From assembly GCA_028282625.1 (NCBI GenBank), contig JANQHP010000170.1:1-27251 (forward strand): a stretch of DNA of 27,251 nucleotides, in the 5' to 3' direction. Position numbers and translations under genes: made by a program. The notes under the pieces are model-generated. The model was not told the origin of the DNA, made no database searches, and saw only the letters and a program-made list of their open reading frames with translations. Shown piece after piece: positions 8,001-15,379 of this stretch. Within the stretch, counting starts at the first letter, position 1, and every line of letters starts with the position of its first letter. The DNA comes from Rickettsiales bacterium. GTDB taxonomy: Bacteria > Pseudomonadota > Alphaproteobacteria > Rickettsiales > UBA8987.

Positions 8001-8097
8001 TCGCACCAGTGAGATGGATGGGCTCTTTGGCACAGTTCTCCAGCGCATCCGCCAGCTCTTTTTCCGAAAGCTCGGTGCGTAGTGTCATGTTGTTCAT
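5008..8097 (-). CDS. bphP: Bacteriophytochrome histidine kinase with two extra PAS domains
   Basis: The 1029-residue protein reads PAS2 (about 15-125), GAF (140-310), PHY (330-510), PAS (535-650), PAS (660-780), HisKA and HATPase. Residue C22 in ENCAKEPIHLTGAIQPHG is the biliverdin-linking cysteine of bacteriophytochromes. The GAF has PASDIP (210-215), SPVH with H266, and CHH (295-297). The PHY tongue has PRGSF (477-481). H801 in SHDLKEP is the phosphoacceptor; N915 (NLITNAIKY), DNGIG (948-952) and GTGSGL (977-982) form the ATP site. It should sense red/far-red light and phosphorylate receiver proteins. Two PAS domains between PHY and the kinase are more than in the classic layout. Heme oxygenase overlaps upstream by four bases and an Rcp1-like receiver overlaps downstream by four. 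Confidence 0.96.
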   Translation of the reverse strand: MNNMTLRTELSEKELADALENCAKEPIHLTGAIQPHGVLFVLSDPEMEILQASNNTTEFFGISASGLIGKSIDQFLGKKQIKQLREIITSGTLQPIKSMALESDYHHTTRRFDAVIHRSGNHLVLEMEPTPTEDNAGVLQDFYDRLRGFSLKLRKSDTLQTLYGTVVNEVRNLTGFDRVKLYKFDPDWNGTVVAESRADYMPSYLNLRFPASDIPEQARKLYSNSYLRMIADIHYEPVPIIPTYNSDTTEMTDLSLSVLRSVSPVHLQYLDNMKVSASMSISIIQNQKLWGLVACHHNDPKYVPHKIRMASELVGHVFSSHLSTLEESKRSEREKEQKLLLADIAAALTPEKPLDEALSAHADLLCQVMDADGVAVALGKKQHVHGKTPNKTEVKIILDWLENTHTHDIFSTHRLSEHLDLPVQAYANAAGILSVPVGKEIEGRIVWFRNETVQQVHWAGKPEKNIAMDSVGFRLTPRGSFSLWKETLQGAAPQWADENVQAAHKISALLKEKIEQEKQQQREEVLKEQIVAHAARMKAIFDAVKEGIVTIDAKGIIQSVNPSLQDILGYSEKEVLGKNVKMLMPKVTAKAHDGYLKNYLDTGKKNIIGSIREVAAQHKDGHEVPIELAIEEMMIDGKSMFVGTIRDISERKALKESELFRDIFHEAANDGFWDWHLQDEYEYMSPRFWEILGFKSEEKKHHPSEWQSLIFEEDLPPVLKNFDEHVETKGECPFYQEVRYRHKDGSTIYVICRGRVVEWDKDGTPIRMIGTHTDITAMKKIQAQLKRSNEELDEFAYIASHDLKEPLRGIHNHTHFLHRDSDNTLSEDGTRRLNRVMELTQYMETLISDLLYFSRMGRSDIAWQKTDLNHVIQEIITSTPSIEEEYVQVHIPRKLPTIECDKVRIGEVFRNLITNAIKYNDNSKKTIEIGFKNQTIEGRKQKIFYVKDNGIGIAPEFHDEVFRIFKRLHKKSAYGGGTGSGLTFVHKIIDRHQGKIWIESEKSQGTTFYFTLPGEAKETTKKKSRRTAA

Positions 8098-8678
8098 GCA
8101 TGCCTCTCATGGCAATGGGTGAGCCAGCGTTCCAAGCTGAGGAACGCGTGCTGGGCGGCACAGATGATCGCATCGTATGAGCGGATCGGCTGTGCTTCCA
8201 GCAAGGTTTTGGTATGGCGCCACACCGTGCCGGTTTCTTTACCATGCGCGTGGAAGAAGCGTCCGCCGGTTTCTTGCGTTAGGCCAAGCGATTTCTGCAA
8301 ATGTTTAGAGATCACCTGACTGCCTAGGCTGGAGCCTTCCGTGACGTAAAGAAAGCCCATCTGTTTGGTTGCTTCTTTTAGAGGAGGACGGTCAAAACAA
8401 CGAGGTATATTGGGGGGTTTTTGGTCAAAATAGTCCAGATCTTCTTCCAGCCACATGGCACGCATTGCGGCACTTTCAGTGCATGATGCAAGTGGCGCAT
8501 AAAATCCATAGAATGCGTGTAATATAAGAATATAGTGTGCATGTGTAAGGTTTGGTGAGGTGAGTGGCTCTGTGAGCGGATGGACATGTAGCCTTTCATG
8601 CGCCTCTGCGGTGGCGGTGCGCAGACGTTGCAGTAATGCCTGGGCGGGCGCAGATTGTGTGGCAGTATCTACACGCAT
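8094..8678 (-). CDS. bphO: Heme oxygenase (biliverdin synthesis)
   Basis: The 194-residue BphO-type heme oxygenase opens heme to biliverdin, releasing CO and iron. H27 (TATAEAHERLH) fits the proximal heme ligand, and TEGSSLGSQVI (113-123) is the glycine-rich distal helix. Its length is typical of bacterial enzymes. The last four bases overlap the start of bphP, so the chromophore enzyme and photoreceptor are translationally coupled, as in other bphO-bphP pairs. A receiver gene ends two bases upstream. Because the island carries its own bphO, the receptor could assemble in any host with heme. Confidence 0.93.
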   Translation of the reverse strand: MRVDTATQSAPAQALLQRLRTATAEAHERLHVHPLTEPLTSPNLTHAHYILILHAFYGFYAPLASCTESAAMRAMWLEEDLDYFDQKPPNIPRCFDRPPLKEATKQMGFLYVTEGSSLGSQVISKHLQKSLGLTQETGGRFFHAHGKETGTVWRHTKTLLEAQPIRSYDAIICAAQHAFLSLERWLTHCHERHA

Positions 8679-8680
8679 TC

Positions 8681-9142
8681 TTATCCCTCCTTCCGACAGA
8701 GATAATTGCCGCCGGATTCTTCTTCAAACTGGAGGCTATCGATCAGGGTGACCGCGTGTTGCAATTTATCGTAGGTCAGCGGTTTGATGATGTAATCGGC
8801 CGCACCTAATGCCTTGCTATCATCCATATCCTGATCGGCATCCGAGCCGCTAAACACCACCACCGGCACAGAGGAAAGCTGGCTATCTTCGCGCATGGCA
8901 CGCAGCACCTCTTGGCCCGGCATGTTGGGCATGTTTAGGTCCAGCAAGACAAAATCGGGTTGCTGCGCATCCGTAAAGCCATTTTCTTTCCGCAAATACT
9001 GCAGCGCTTCAGCACCATCACGCACAGAAGCAAAATTGACATGCACCTTGTCTCGCGATAGGGCGTGTTCGGCCAGAATAATTTCTGCCTCACTATCATC
9101 GACCATCAAAAGATTAGCTAGCTTGTTTGAATGGTTGGCCAT
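8681..9142 (-). CDS. Rcp1-like single-domain response regulator
   Basis: The 153-residue receiver has D15-D16 (LMVDDSEAE), phosphoacceptor D68 (VLLDLNMPNMPG), S98 (VVVFSGSDAD) and K120 (YIIKP). The long loop after helix 2 groups it with Rcp1-type receivers, like the one downstream of bphP. Its first 29 bases overlap the end of the CheB-CheR kinase gene, and bphO starts two bases after its stop. Position suggests it receives phosphate from the CheB-CheR kinase. No output domain is present. Confidence 0.92.
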   Translation of the reverse strand: MANHSNKLANLLMVDDSEAEIILAEHALSRDKVHVNFASVRDGAEALQYLRKENGFTDAQQPDFVLLDLNMPNMPGQEVLRAMREDSQLSSVPVVVFSGSDADQDMDDSKALGAADYIIKPLTYDKLQHAVTLIDSLQFEEESGGNYLCRKEG

Positions 9143-12100
9143 TGCCGCTTAACTCCCGTTGTTTTTTCTTTGGTAAGGTAAAATAGAAGGTGGAACCTTT
9201 GCCTAATTCTGATTCCACCCAAATGCGTCCGCCATGTTTTGCCACAATTTTCTGGCAAATGCTCAGTCCGATCCCACTACCTTCATATTCTTCCTTCTTG
9301 TTCAGGCGCTGGAAAACGTTAAAGATTTTATGGGTATGTTCGGGTTTCATGCCAATACCGTTATCCCGTACAGAAAAGATCCACTCGCTTTCGTTATCGT
9401 CTATGCTCACATGCACATGTGGCGTACCTTCTTTGCAGAATTTTAGGGAATTGCTGATCAGATTCTGCAACACTTGAAAGAGCTGCATTTTGTCTGCCTT
9501 GATAGTGGGTAGTGGGTCATAGGTGACATTGGCCTTGCTTTCATCAATGGAAAGCTTGAGGTTTTCCATGACCCGCCTAAGCTCTTCCTCTGCATCGACT
9601 TCACCCAGCTTCAGATTTTTATTTTCTAGCTGAGAATAGGTCAGGATGCCTTTGATCATTTCCTGCATGCGCGTGGCACTGTCTTCAATAAAGTGAAGAT
9701 ATTCCTTGCCTTTATCGTCTAATGATTCGCTATAGTTACTATGAAACAGGCTAGCAAAATTCTCAATGAGGCGCGCGGGCTCTTTCAAATCATGCGAGCA
9801 TACATAGGCAAAGCGTTCCAGTGACTCATTGGTTTTGCTTAAATGCTCTAAGGCCTGCCGGCGGTCGGTGATATCATAGACCGAGCCAGTCATGCGAATA
9901 GGTGCCCTGGCTTTATCCCATGTGGCCTGACCGCGTGCGTGCATCCAAAGATAATTGCCATCTTCTTTGCGCATGCGAAATTCCACATTAAAATCAAATC
10001 CACGCTGCAAATGCGCCTGCAAGATCGCCATCACATCCTCGCGGTCATCTTCGTGCATGCGTTCTTCAAACACCTCAATAGAAGGCGTGAATCTTTTGCG
10101 GGCAATTCCTAGCATTTTGAGGAAGAGGCTAGACCAGTGCATTTCACCGGTTTGGATGTTCCAATCCCAAATGCCAGCATTGGAGCCCTGCACGGCCAAG
10201 TCATAGCGCTGCTCGCTTTCTTGTAATTTCTGCAAAATGTTTTGTTCTTGCGTATTATCCAAATACGTGAGCACGGCTCCTTTCACATTGCCATGCTCGT
10301 CCTTGTAGGGAAGGATACGCTCAGAATAACTGGTGCCTTCTGCCTTTAATTGACGGATGAAGGCCTTCCCTTTTTTGATCACCCCCATCACATTCTTGCG
10401 CAAATCAGGAATATCAATTTCTGTTGCGATGCTTGTGAGTGCGCTGCCTTCTGCATCATCCCCCAGCATGAAAATACTCCACGCAGCCTTATTAAAGCGG
10501 GTAATCACCAAATCGTTGTCCACTACCAGCATGGGCATATCGATGCTTTCTTTAATATTGTCCAAATCTCCGTTGATCATAGAAAGCTCACCGGATTTGA
10601 TTTGCAGCTCTTCATTGACTGTGAGTAATTCTTCATTCGTGGACTGCAGTTCCTCATTAGCTGTTTCCAGCTCTTCATTGGAAGATTGTAGTTCCTCGTT
10701 CGTGGACTGCATTTCCTCGTTGGTGGATTGCAGCTCCTCATTGGAGGTTTCTAGTTCTTCCACCACAGTTTGTAGGTGCTCACGCGTGGCAGAAAGCTCT
10801 TGTTCCAGCTCGGCGATAATGGGGTCGGCCCCGGATTTCTTGGCAGTTTCGCCTTCTTTGAGCCGTTTGATTTTTTCAAAAGAGATCAGGATCAACCGTT
10901 CCGGTGAGTTTTTGAGGGACAATGGGCGAATGACAATATTGATCTTATGCATCTTGCCGTTCACATTCAGTTTTTTAGGCAAGACGCTTTGTTCGGATCC
11001 TTCGCGCAGTATTTTATAGACCAGTGCTCTAAGCTCCTGACGAAATTCCTTGCGCGCGAGTGAGGCAAGGTTTGTGCTGGCATCCCCGGCCGAAAGTTGA
11101 GTGTAGGCCTGCACATCACCATAAATGCGCAGCACATCCATATTTTCATCAATCAGTAGGCTATCCGGTGACAATGCACCGATCAGTGCATCGGGCAAAT
11201 CATGGTTGGCTTTGCTGTTTTTGTTGGTAGCGCTTGTCTCTATTTTGGGCACGGTGCTGTAAGATAGCTTGGTGGTGCGGGTATGGTCTGCCGATGACAC
11301 TAGCTTGCGTTTAAAAATCTTGGCCTTGCTGTTGATGGATTGAAACAAGGTACCAGACTGGCCCAACGCTTCGGATTTGCCTAAAAACAAGATGCCATTT
11401 GAATTGAGTGCGTAATGAAATAAATTCATTACCGTGTTTTGCAGCTTGTTATTAAAATAGATCAACACATTACGGCAGGTAATGAGGTCTAAGCGCAGGA
11501 ATGGCGGGTCATCAAACACATTATGTTTAGAGAACACCACCATGTCGCGCACGGCTTTGACAATTTCGTACGCGTTTTCCTTGTGGCGGAAATAGCGCTC
11601 CTTGATTTTTTGATCCACCCCTTCCAGCGTGGTTTCGGCGTACACGCCCTTGCGTGCCAGTGCAAGCGCATCCACGTCAATGTCGGTGGCAAAAAGCTGG
11701 AAATTATAGTTCTGCTGTAGCCTGCTTAAGCCTCCAGCGGCTTCGGCAAACAAGATGACAATGGAATAGGCCTCTTCACCCGTAGCACAACCCGGCACCC
11801 AGACACGGATATTTTCGTCTTCTTCCTTCTCACGCAGCATTTGCTCAATCTGCGCCTTGGCACCGTCAAACGCATCTTTATCTCGGAAAAACTGCGTGAC
11901 CGTGATCATGATGTCGCGGAAGAGTAAATCCAGCTCTTGTGGATTTTTTTCCACGTACTCCAGATAATCATCCAGATCCGCTACGCTGCATGCTGTCATT
12001 CGACGATTGAGGCGACGCAGCAATGTGCCGCTCTTATAATCCTTGAAATCTACTCCGCTGCGGCTTTTGAGCAAATGCATTAGCTCCTGCATGGAGGTGC

Positions 12101-12842
12101 GCTTTTCATCGGTTTCCTGCATCAGGTGGATGTTGTGTGGCGAACGAATCAGTGCAGCGATTTCCGGACCAATTTTTTCAGGAGGTAGGATGATGTCCAC
12201 ACAGCCTGTTTCGATGGCATTAGCCGGCATACCATCATATTTAGCAGTTTTGGGTTCCTGCGCGATGGTGAGCCCACCACCTGCACGCACCGCCCGTACA
12301 CCGTGAGAGCCATCCGAACCGGTGCCTGATAAAATAACACCAATTGCATGATCTCCCATTTCTTCTGCCATGGTGCTGAAAAACAGGTCTACCGAAGGCT
12401 TGGGGCTATGCTCTGACATTGGTTCGCGCATGCGCAGGCGGCCTTCTTTCACAAACACGTCGCTATTGGGCGGTGTAATATAAATCACTCCAGCTTCGGG
12501 CTGGAGACCATCTTCCACTTCTTCCACGCGCATGGTCGTTTCACGCCCTAAAAGCTGTACCATCATGCTTTGATGTTTGGGCGAAAGATGTTGTGCAATG
12601 ATATAGGTGGTATTTGTGTTGCGCTTGGGTAGCTTCTTTACCATTTCGCGTAGCGCTTCCAAGCCACCAGCAGAAGCGCCGATCCCCACCCAATAAAGGC
12701 GCGCACCGTTTTTTGTAACGTGGCTCTTATTCTTGCCTGCAGTGGTAGTCGCCGTTTTTTCTTTCGTGGCTGTGGCTGCTTTTTTTGTGGAGGTTTTGGC
12801 GGGTGCCCTTTTTTGCCTTGCCGTTACACGCTTTTCTGCCAT
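9114..12842 (-). CDS. CheB-CheR-PAS-histidine kinase fusion protein
   Basis: The 1242-residue cytosolic protein starts with a Lys/Ala/Thr-rich tail (1-45). A CheB methylesterase domain follows, with S57 in GIGASAGG, H85 and D177 in GTGSDGSHG. Next is a CheR methyltransferase with VPGCATGEEAYS (349-360), FATDID and RNVLIYF. A long coiled coil of NEELQS-type repeats (about 674-760) leads to two PAS regions (about 765-870 and 875-995), HisKA with H1017 (CSHDLKEP) and HATPase (DNGIG 1160-1164, EGSGIG). Catalytic residues of all modules look intact. Such fusions occur outside classical chemotaxis, and no chemoreceptor gene is in the window. It is the first gene of the operon; its PAS-kinase part resembles that of BphP, so shared receivers are plausible. 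Confidence 0.94.
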   Translation of the reverse strand: MAEKRVTARQKRAPAKTSTKKAATATKEKTATTTAGKNKSHVTKNGARLYWVGIGASAGGLEALREMVKKLPKRNTNTTYIIAQHLSPKHQSMMVQLLGRETTMRVEEVEDGLQPEAGVIYITPPNSDVFVKEGRLRMREPMSEHSPKPSVDLFFSTMAEEMGDHAIGVILSGTGSDGSHGVRAVRAGGGLTIAQEPKTAKYDGMPANAIETGCVDIILPPEKIGPEIAALIRSPHNIHLMQETDEKRTSMQELMHLLKSRSGVDFKDYKSGTLLRRLNRRMTACSVADLDDYLEYVEKNPQELDLLFRDIMITVTQFFRDKDAFDGAKAQIEQMLREKEEDENIRVWVPGCATGEEAYSIVILFAEAAGGLSRLQQNYNFQLFATDIDVDALALARKGVYAETTLEGVDQKIKERYFRHKENAYEIVKAVRDMVVFSKHNVFDDPPFLRLDLITCRNVLIYFNNKLQNTVMNLFHYALNSNGILFLGKSEALGQSGTLFQSINSKAKIFKRKLVSSADHTRTTKLSYSTVPKIETSATNKNSKANHDLPDALIGALSPDSLLIDENMDVLRIYGDVQAYTQLSAGDASTNLASLARKEFRQELRALVYKILREGSEQSVLPKKLNVNGKMHKINIVIRPLSLKNSPERLILISFEKIKRLKEGETAKKSGADPIIAELEQELSATREHLQTVVEELETSNEELQSTNEEMQSTNEELQSSNEELETANEELQSTNEELLTVNEELQIKSGELSMINGDLDNIKESIDMPMLVVDNDLVITRFNKAAWSIFMLGDDAEGSALTSIATEIDIPDLRKNVMGVIKKGKAFIRQLKAEGTSYSERILPYKDEHGNVKGAVLTYLDNTQEQNILQKLQESEQRYDLAVQGSNAGIWDWNIQTGEMHWSSLFLKMLGIARKRFTPSIEVFEERMHEDDREDVMAILQAHLQRGFDFNVEFRMRKEDGNYLWMHARGQATWDKARAPIRMTGSVYDITDRRQALEHLSKTNESLERFAYVCSHDLKEPARLIENFASLFHSNYSESLDDKGKEYLHFIEDSATRMQEMIKGILTYSQLENKNLKLGEVDAEEELRRVMENLKLSIDESKANVTYDPLPTIKADKMQLFQVLQNLISNSLKFCKEGTPHVHVSIDDNESEWIFSVRDNGIGMKPEHTHKIFNVFQRLNKKEEYEGSGIGLSICQKIVAKHGGRIWVESELGKGSTFYFTLPKKKQRELSGNGQPFKQAS

Positions 12843-12922
12843 TTTAGACCCTCATAATCTTTAAGCGCTAAATTGTAATGCGCCCAACAAAATAACCTCC
12901 AATACTACTTATTGGTTTATAA

Positions 12923-12953
12923 AAAGCAATCTCATTATACTATAGATTGCTTT
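12923..12953 (-). promoter_or_regulatory. Candidate promoter and operator of the signalling operon
   Basis: A perfect 10-bp inverted repeat (AAAGCAATCT at 12923-12932, AGATTGCTTT at 12944-12953) encloses a minus-strand TATAAT at 12939-12934, about 90 bases upstream of the CheB-CheR kinase ATG. No good -35 is present, which suits an activated or repressed promoter. The half-site AGCAATC resembles AGCGAAC in the 36-bp palindrome at 13284-13319. The gap 12843-13028 holds no other gene. Confidence 0.55.
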
Positions 12954-13028
12954 ATGTGTGGTGAATAGAGTGTGATGGCTGCTGATCTAAAAGCAGGTTA
13001 TTTCTATCTCAACAGTCAGTTGAAGTGT

Positions 13029-13256
13029 TTAAAGGTTGGAAATAAGCTTTCCCAGGTCAACCCCCAAAGCTTTGCATAGTTTGAGGCAGGTAAGAATGGT
13101 TGGCGTACGTTTGTTTTGCTCTATCATACTGATGGCTCGATCGCTCATTCCCACTTTTTTCGCCAATCTAGCCTGAGACAATCCTTGCTCTAACCGCAAC
13201 GCCTTAAAGCGGCTGGCTAATTCCCTGACTTTTTGTTCTGAAATTTTATCTTTCAT
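13029..13256 (-). CDS. Small Xre-family transcriptional regulator
   Basis: The 75-residue protein is essentially one HTH_3 domain: ASRFKALRLEQGLSQARLAK, then KKVGMSDRAISMIEQNKRTP, with the recognition helix around SDRAISMIEQ. It lies between the signalling operon and the 36-bp palindrome, divergent from the other Xre gene. No clear Shine-Dalgarno sequence precedes the ATG. It may repress the island's promoters. Stand-alone Xre proteins of this size commonly control integrative elements or act as antitoxins, but no toxin gene is adjacent. Confidence 0.85.
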   Translation of the reverse strand: MKDKISEQKVRELASRFKALRLEQGLSQARLAKKVGMSDRAISMIEQNKRTPTILTCLKLCKALGVDLGKLISNL

Positions 13257-13276
13257 AATGAAAATAAAATGACAGA

Positions 13277-13319
13277 TTGACGTATAAATAATAGCGAACT
13301 ATAGTTCGCTATTATTTAT
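13277..13319 (+). promoter_or_regulatory. Strong promoter overlapped by a perfect 36-bp palindrome (operator)
   Basis: Two 18-base arms, ATAAATAATAGCGAACTA (13284-13301) and TAGTTCGCTATTATTTAT (13302-13319), form a perfect palindrome with no spacer. On the plus strand TTGACG (13277-13282) and TATAGT (13300-13305) are 17 bases apart and form a near-consensus promoter for the gene at 13366. The palindrome covers the spacer, the -10 box and the likely start of transcription. It is a strong candidate operator for one of the two flanking Xre proteins. Confidence 0.75.
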
Positions 13320-13365
13320 GGAAAAGCACAAAGCCGTATGAAACCAATATATTTGGAGTAGCGTT

Positions 13366-13761
13366 ATGACTATGCCTAACAAAAGATCCACCACCGTCAT
13401 TGATCAAATTATTGGCCAAAATATACAAACACTGAGGATAACGATGGGGTTAACACGTGCAGAGTTGGCAAAGCATCTGGAGATCACCCAGCAACAGCTC
13501 CAGAAATATGAAAAGGGTGCCAACCGCATTACCTGTAACCGCGTGTGGCAAATTGCTCAGTTATCCGGAGCAAATGTGGAGCAATTCTTTGCTCACTTGG
13601 ACAGTGTGGAGCCGCCGCAGGCGTTACCATCTTTTTCACGAGGTGATATTGGCCTATATCAGGCTTTTCATGCACTTGAGTGCAAAACGCAGCGTGATGC
13701 GATCATACGATTGATGCGTGTGATGGTGGGTGAAGAATCTAGTAATAATAACACTTTTTAG
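13366..13761 (+). CDS. Xre-family transcriptional regulator with C-terminal extension
   Basis: The 131-residue protein has an Xre helix-turn-helix at about residues 15-70 (IGQNIQTLRITMGLTRAELA, then ITQQQLQKYEKGANRI). A helical C-terminal part (about 85-125) includes LYQAFHALECKTQRDAIIRL. Such two-part Xre proteins are common in Alphaproteobacteria and alphaproteobacterial phages. GGAG precedes ATG 13366 at suitable spacing. The start lies 47 bases after a perfect palindrome that overlaps a near-consensus promoter, so autorepression is likely. It converges with the recombinase gene, and a T-rich stretch (about 13756-13772) between the two may end transcription. Confidence 0.88.
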   Translation: MTMPNKRSTTVIDQIIGQNIQTLRITMGLTRAELAKHLEITQQQLQKYEKGANRITCNRVWQIAQLSGANVEQFFAHLDSVEPPQALPSFSRGDIGLYQAFHALECKTQRDAIIRLMRVMVGEESSNNNTF

Positions 13762-13785
13762 TTTTTATTTTTAGGCCCAAACTAC

Positions 13786-14832
13786 TCACTTGAGAGCCTG
13801 CGGAGATTCTCCTCTTCCTATATGTATTTCACTGCGACTGATGCGTCTTCGTTGTTCGATTTCAGACAACTGCCCATAACTCTGGAAGGTGGTATTAATG
13901 GAACTATGGCCGAGGGCTTGCCGCACAGCATTGAGAAATTCTGGTGATTGGGTTTCAGCAAATCGCACCATCGTATGGCGAAAAGAGTGCGGGCGGATAT
14001 ATGGATAACCTGCTGCTTCAAAAGCATTTTTAAAGACACGAATGATAGAAGCATTGGAGGCAATGGTTTGATGTGTCATCTCCCGCTGCAGCATATTGGT
14101 TTGATTAAACCGGGCAGTGATAACAGGAAACAGAGGGTCTTTCTCTGTAAAGCCTCTCTCAAGCAATGTATTGTGCCAACCAATCACGTGTCTCACAATG
14201 TCCTTTGGCAAGGGCATGAAATTGGCGTGTCTTATTTTAGCATATTTCACCTGCATGTCCTTTGGGTTTACATACACAAAGTAACAGCCTTCTTCTTGCA
14301 TGATGTTTTTGAGTTTTACCGTACGCAATTCCGACACGCGCAGCCCACATAATGCTTGTAGGGAGATCATGGCTTTGTTGCGCTGCTCAACTAGCGTGTG
14401 GCTTGGCATCTGGCAGATCGTATTCAAAATCTGCTCATAGGTATACGATTGTTTATATTCCATTGCTTTGGCAATACGCTTTTGATTTGCGCTGATATTT
14501 AAGTAATCGATATGATTATATTGCAGCTTGCTTTTATAGCCACGCTGCCGTTCTAGCCAACGTAGAAAGTTTTTGAGTGCTCGGATATTATCATCAATAT
14601 AAGAAAGGGATATGTCCGTATTCAGCATATGAGTCACGTATTTATCAGCAAGGATATCGTTAAATGTGCTGAAGGCTTGAAAATTGGTATAGAGCTCATA
14701 ATCACGCAGATGTTTTAAAGTAGCGATAGTAGTTTTTTCATCTTTCTTAAGCGCACGTCGCAAATGAATGCGGTACTGATATTTTGCCCGCTCATTCTCC
14801 GCACAGAATTGATCACGCTTCTCCTTATGCAT
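13786..14832 (-). CDS. Tyrosine recombinase (second integrase of the island)
   Basis: The C-terminal catalytic domain carries the full tyrosine-recombinase set. Numbered from the longer possible start at 14862, these are R175 (CGLRVSEL), H292-R295 (HSFRH), H319 (LGHSS) and nucleophile Y329 (FQSYGQL). The N-terminal part is a helical core-binding domain. ATG 14832 (MHKEKRDQF) overlaps the stop of the upstream helix-turn-helix/zinc gene by eight bases (ATGCATAA), with GGAG about 10 bases upstream. ATG 14862 would overlap by 38 bases. It is unlike the P4-type integrase next to tRNA-Tyr, since it lacks the DUF4102 arm-binding domain. It could serve excision, inversion, or a second nested element. 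Confidence 0.88.
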   Translation of the reverse strand: MHKEKRDQFCAENERAKYQYRIHLRRALKKDEKTTIATLKHLRDYELYTNFQAFSTFNDILADKYVTHMLNTDISLSYIDDNIRALKNFLRWLERQRGYKSKLQYNHIDYLNISANQKRIAKAMEYKQSYTYEQILNTICQMPSHTLVEQRNKAMISLQALCGLRVSELRTVKLKNIMQEEGCYFVYVNPKDMQVKYAKIRHANFMPLPKDIVRHVIGWHNTLLERGFTEKDPLFPVITARFNQTNMLQREMTHQTIASNASIIRVFKNAFEAAGYPYIRPHSFRHTMVRFAETQSPEFLNAVRQALGHSSINTTFQSYGQLSEIEQRRRISRSEIHIGRGESPQALK

Positions 14833-15379
14833 CGGAAAATAACTCCAGTTGTGTAGACGCACTTAGGGGCTTTTTATCTCCTGTATCTAAGTGAGTCTTT
14901 AAAGGGGAGGGCAAGCTATCGTATAATTCCGAAACATCAACCACGCGAAATGTCTGTTTCAGGCGTGTAATATCGTCCATCTTATACGATTTATGCATCA
15001 CCGTGTGGCACGCTGAGCAGTGTGCTTTTGCCTTTAAGGAGCCATTGCAACTTTCAAGGCTAACTCTGCGTTTATAAGGAGTGTAAGCATCTTTACAGGA
15101 GAAACAGAACATTTCATGAAACTGGGTTTTGCATTTACCTGAAGCATTTAACCCGCCTAAAAACGCCTTGAGGTTATGCCCATAAATTAATGTGGGCCTT
15201 CTGCCATCAATAGTGGCAAGGCCTTGCTTGATCCATTTGCGCACCGTTTGTGGGTGCAAGAAATGCGAGCGATAAAGTGCACACACTTCATCAATATCGT
15301 AGGCGTACCAATATTTGATGCGTGCTAGAGGATAGAGTTTTTTACCCACGGAGCGCCTATTGGCTAGAAAACGTATCAA
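14825..15379 (-). CDS. Helix-turn-helix and zinc-finger protein coupled to the recombinase
   Basis: I do not recognise a named family for this 184-residue protein. Residues about 27-75 (EVCALYRSHFLHPQTVRKWI, then an RRPTLIYGHNLKAFL wing) look like a MerR/excisionase-type winged helix. Residues 92-124 contain two CxxC pairs (C92-C95 and C121-C124), typical of a small zinc ribbon. The C-terminal tail ends LELFSDA. The start overlaps alpA by 23 bases and the end overlaps the recombinase, so all three are co-translated. A DNA-bending or directionality factor for the recombinase is a reasonable guess, no more. Confidence 0.75.
   Translation of the reverse strand: MIRFLANRRSVGKKLYPLARIKYWYAYDIDEVCALYRSHFLHPQTVRKWIKQGLATIDGRRPTLIYGHNLKAFLGGLNASGKCKTQFHEMFCFSCKDAYTPYKRRVSLESCNGSLKAKAHCSACHTVMHKSYKMDDITRLKQTFRVVDVSELYDSLPSPLKTHLDTGDKKPLSASTQLELFSDA

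Noticed and set aside
10615..10760. Short-period DNA repeat inside the CheB-CheR kinase gene
   Set aside because: It encodes the NEELQS heptad-like coiled coil seen in many proteins of this family, and is not an inserted element.
10357..11019. Serine-rich plus-strand frame
   Set aside because: It is the antisense of the NEELQS coiled-coil repeats in the CheB-CheR kinase, which explains the low complexity.
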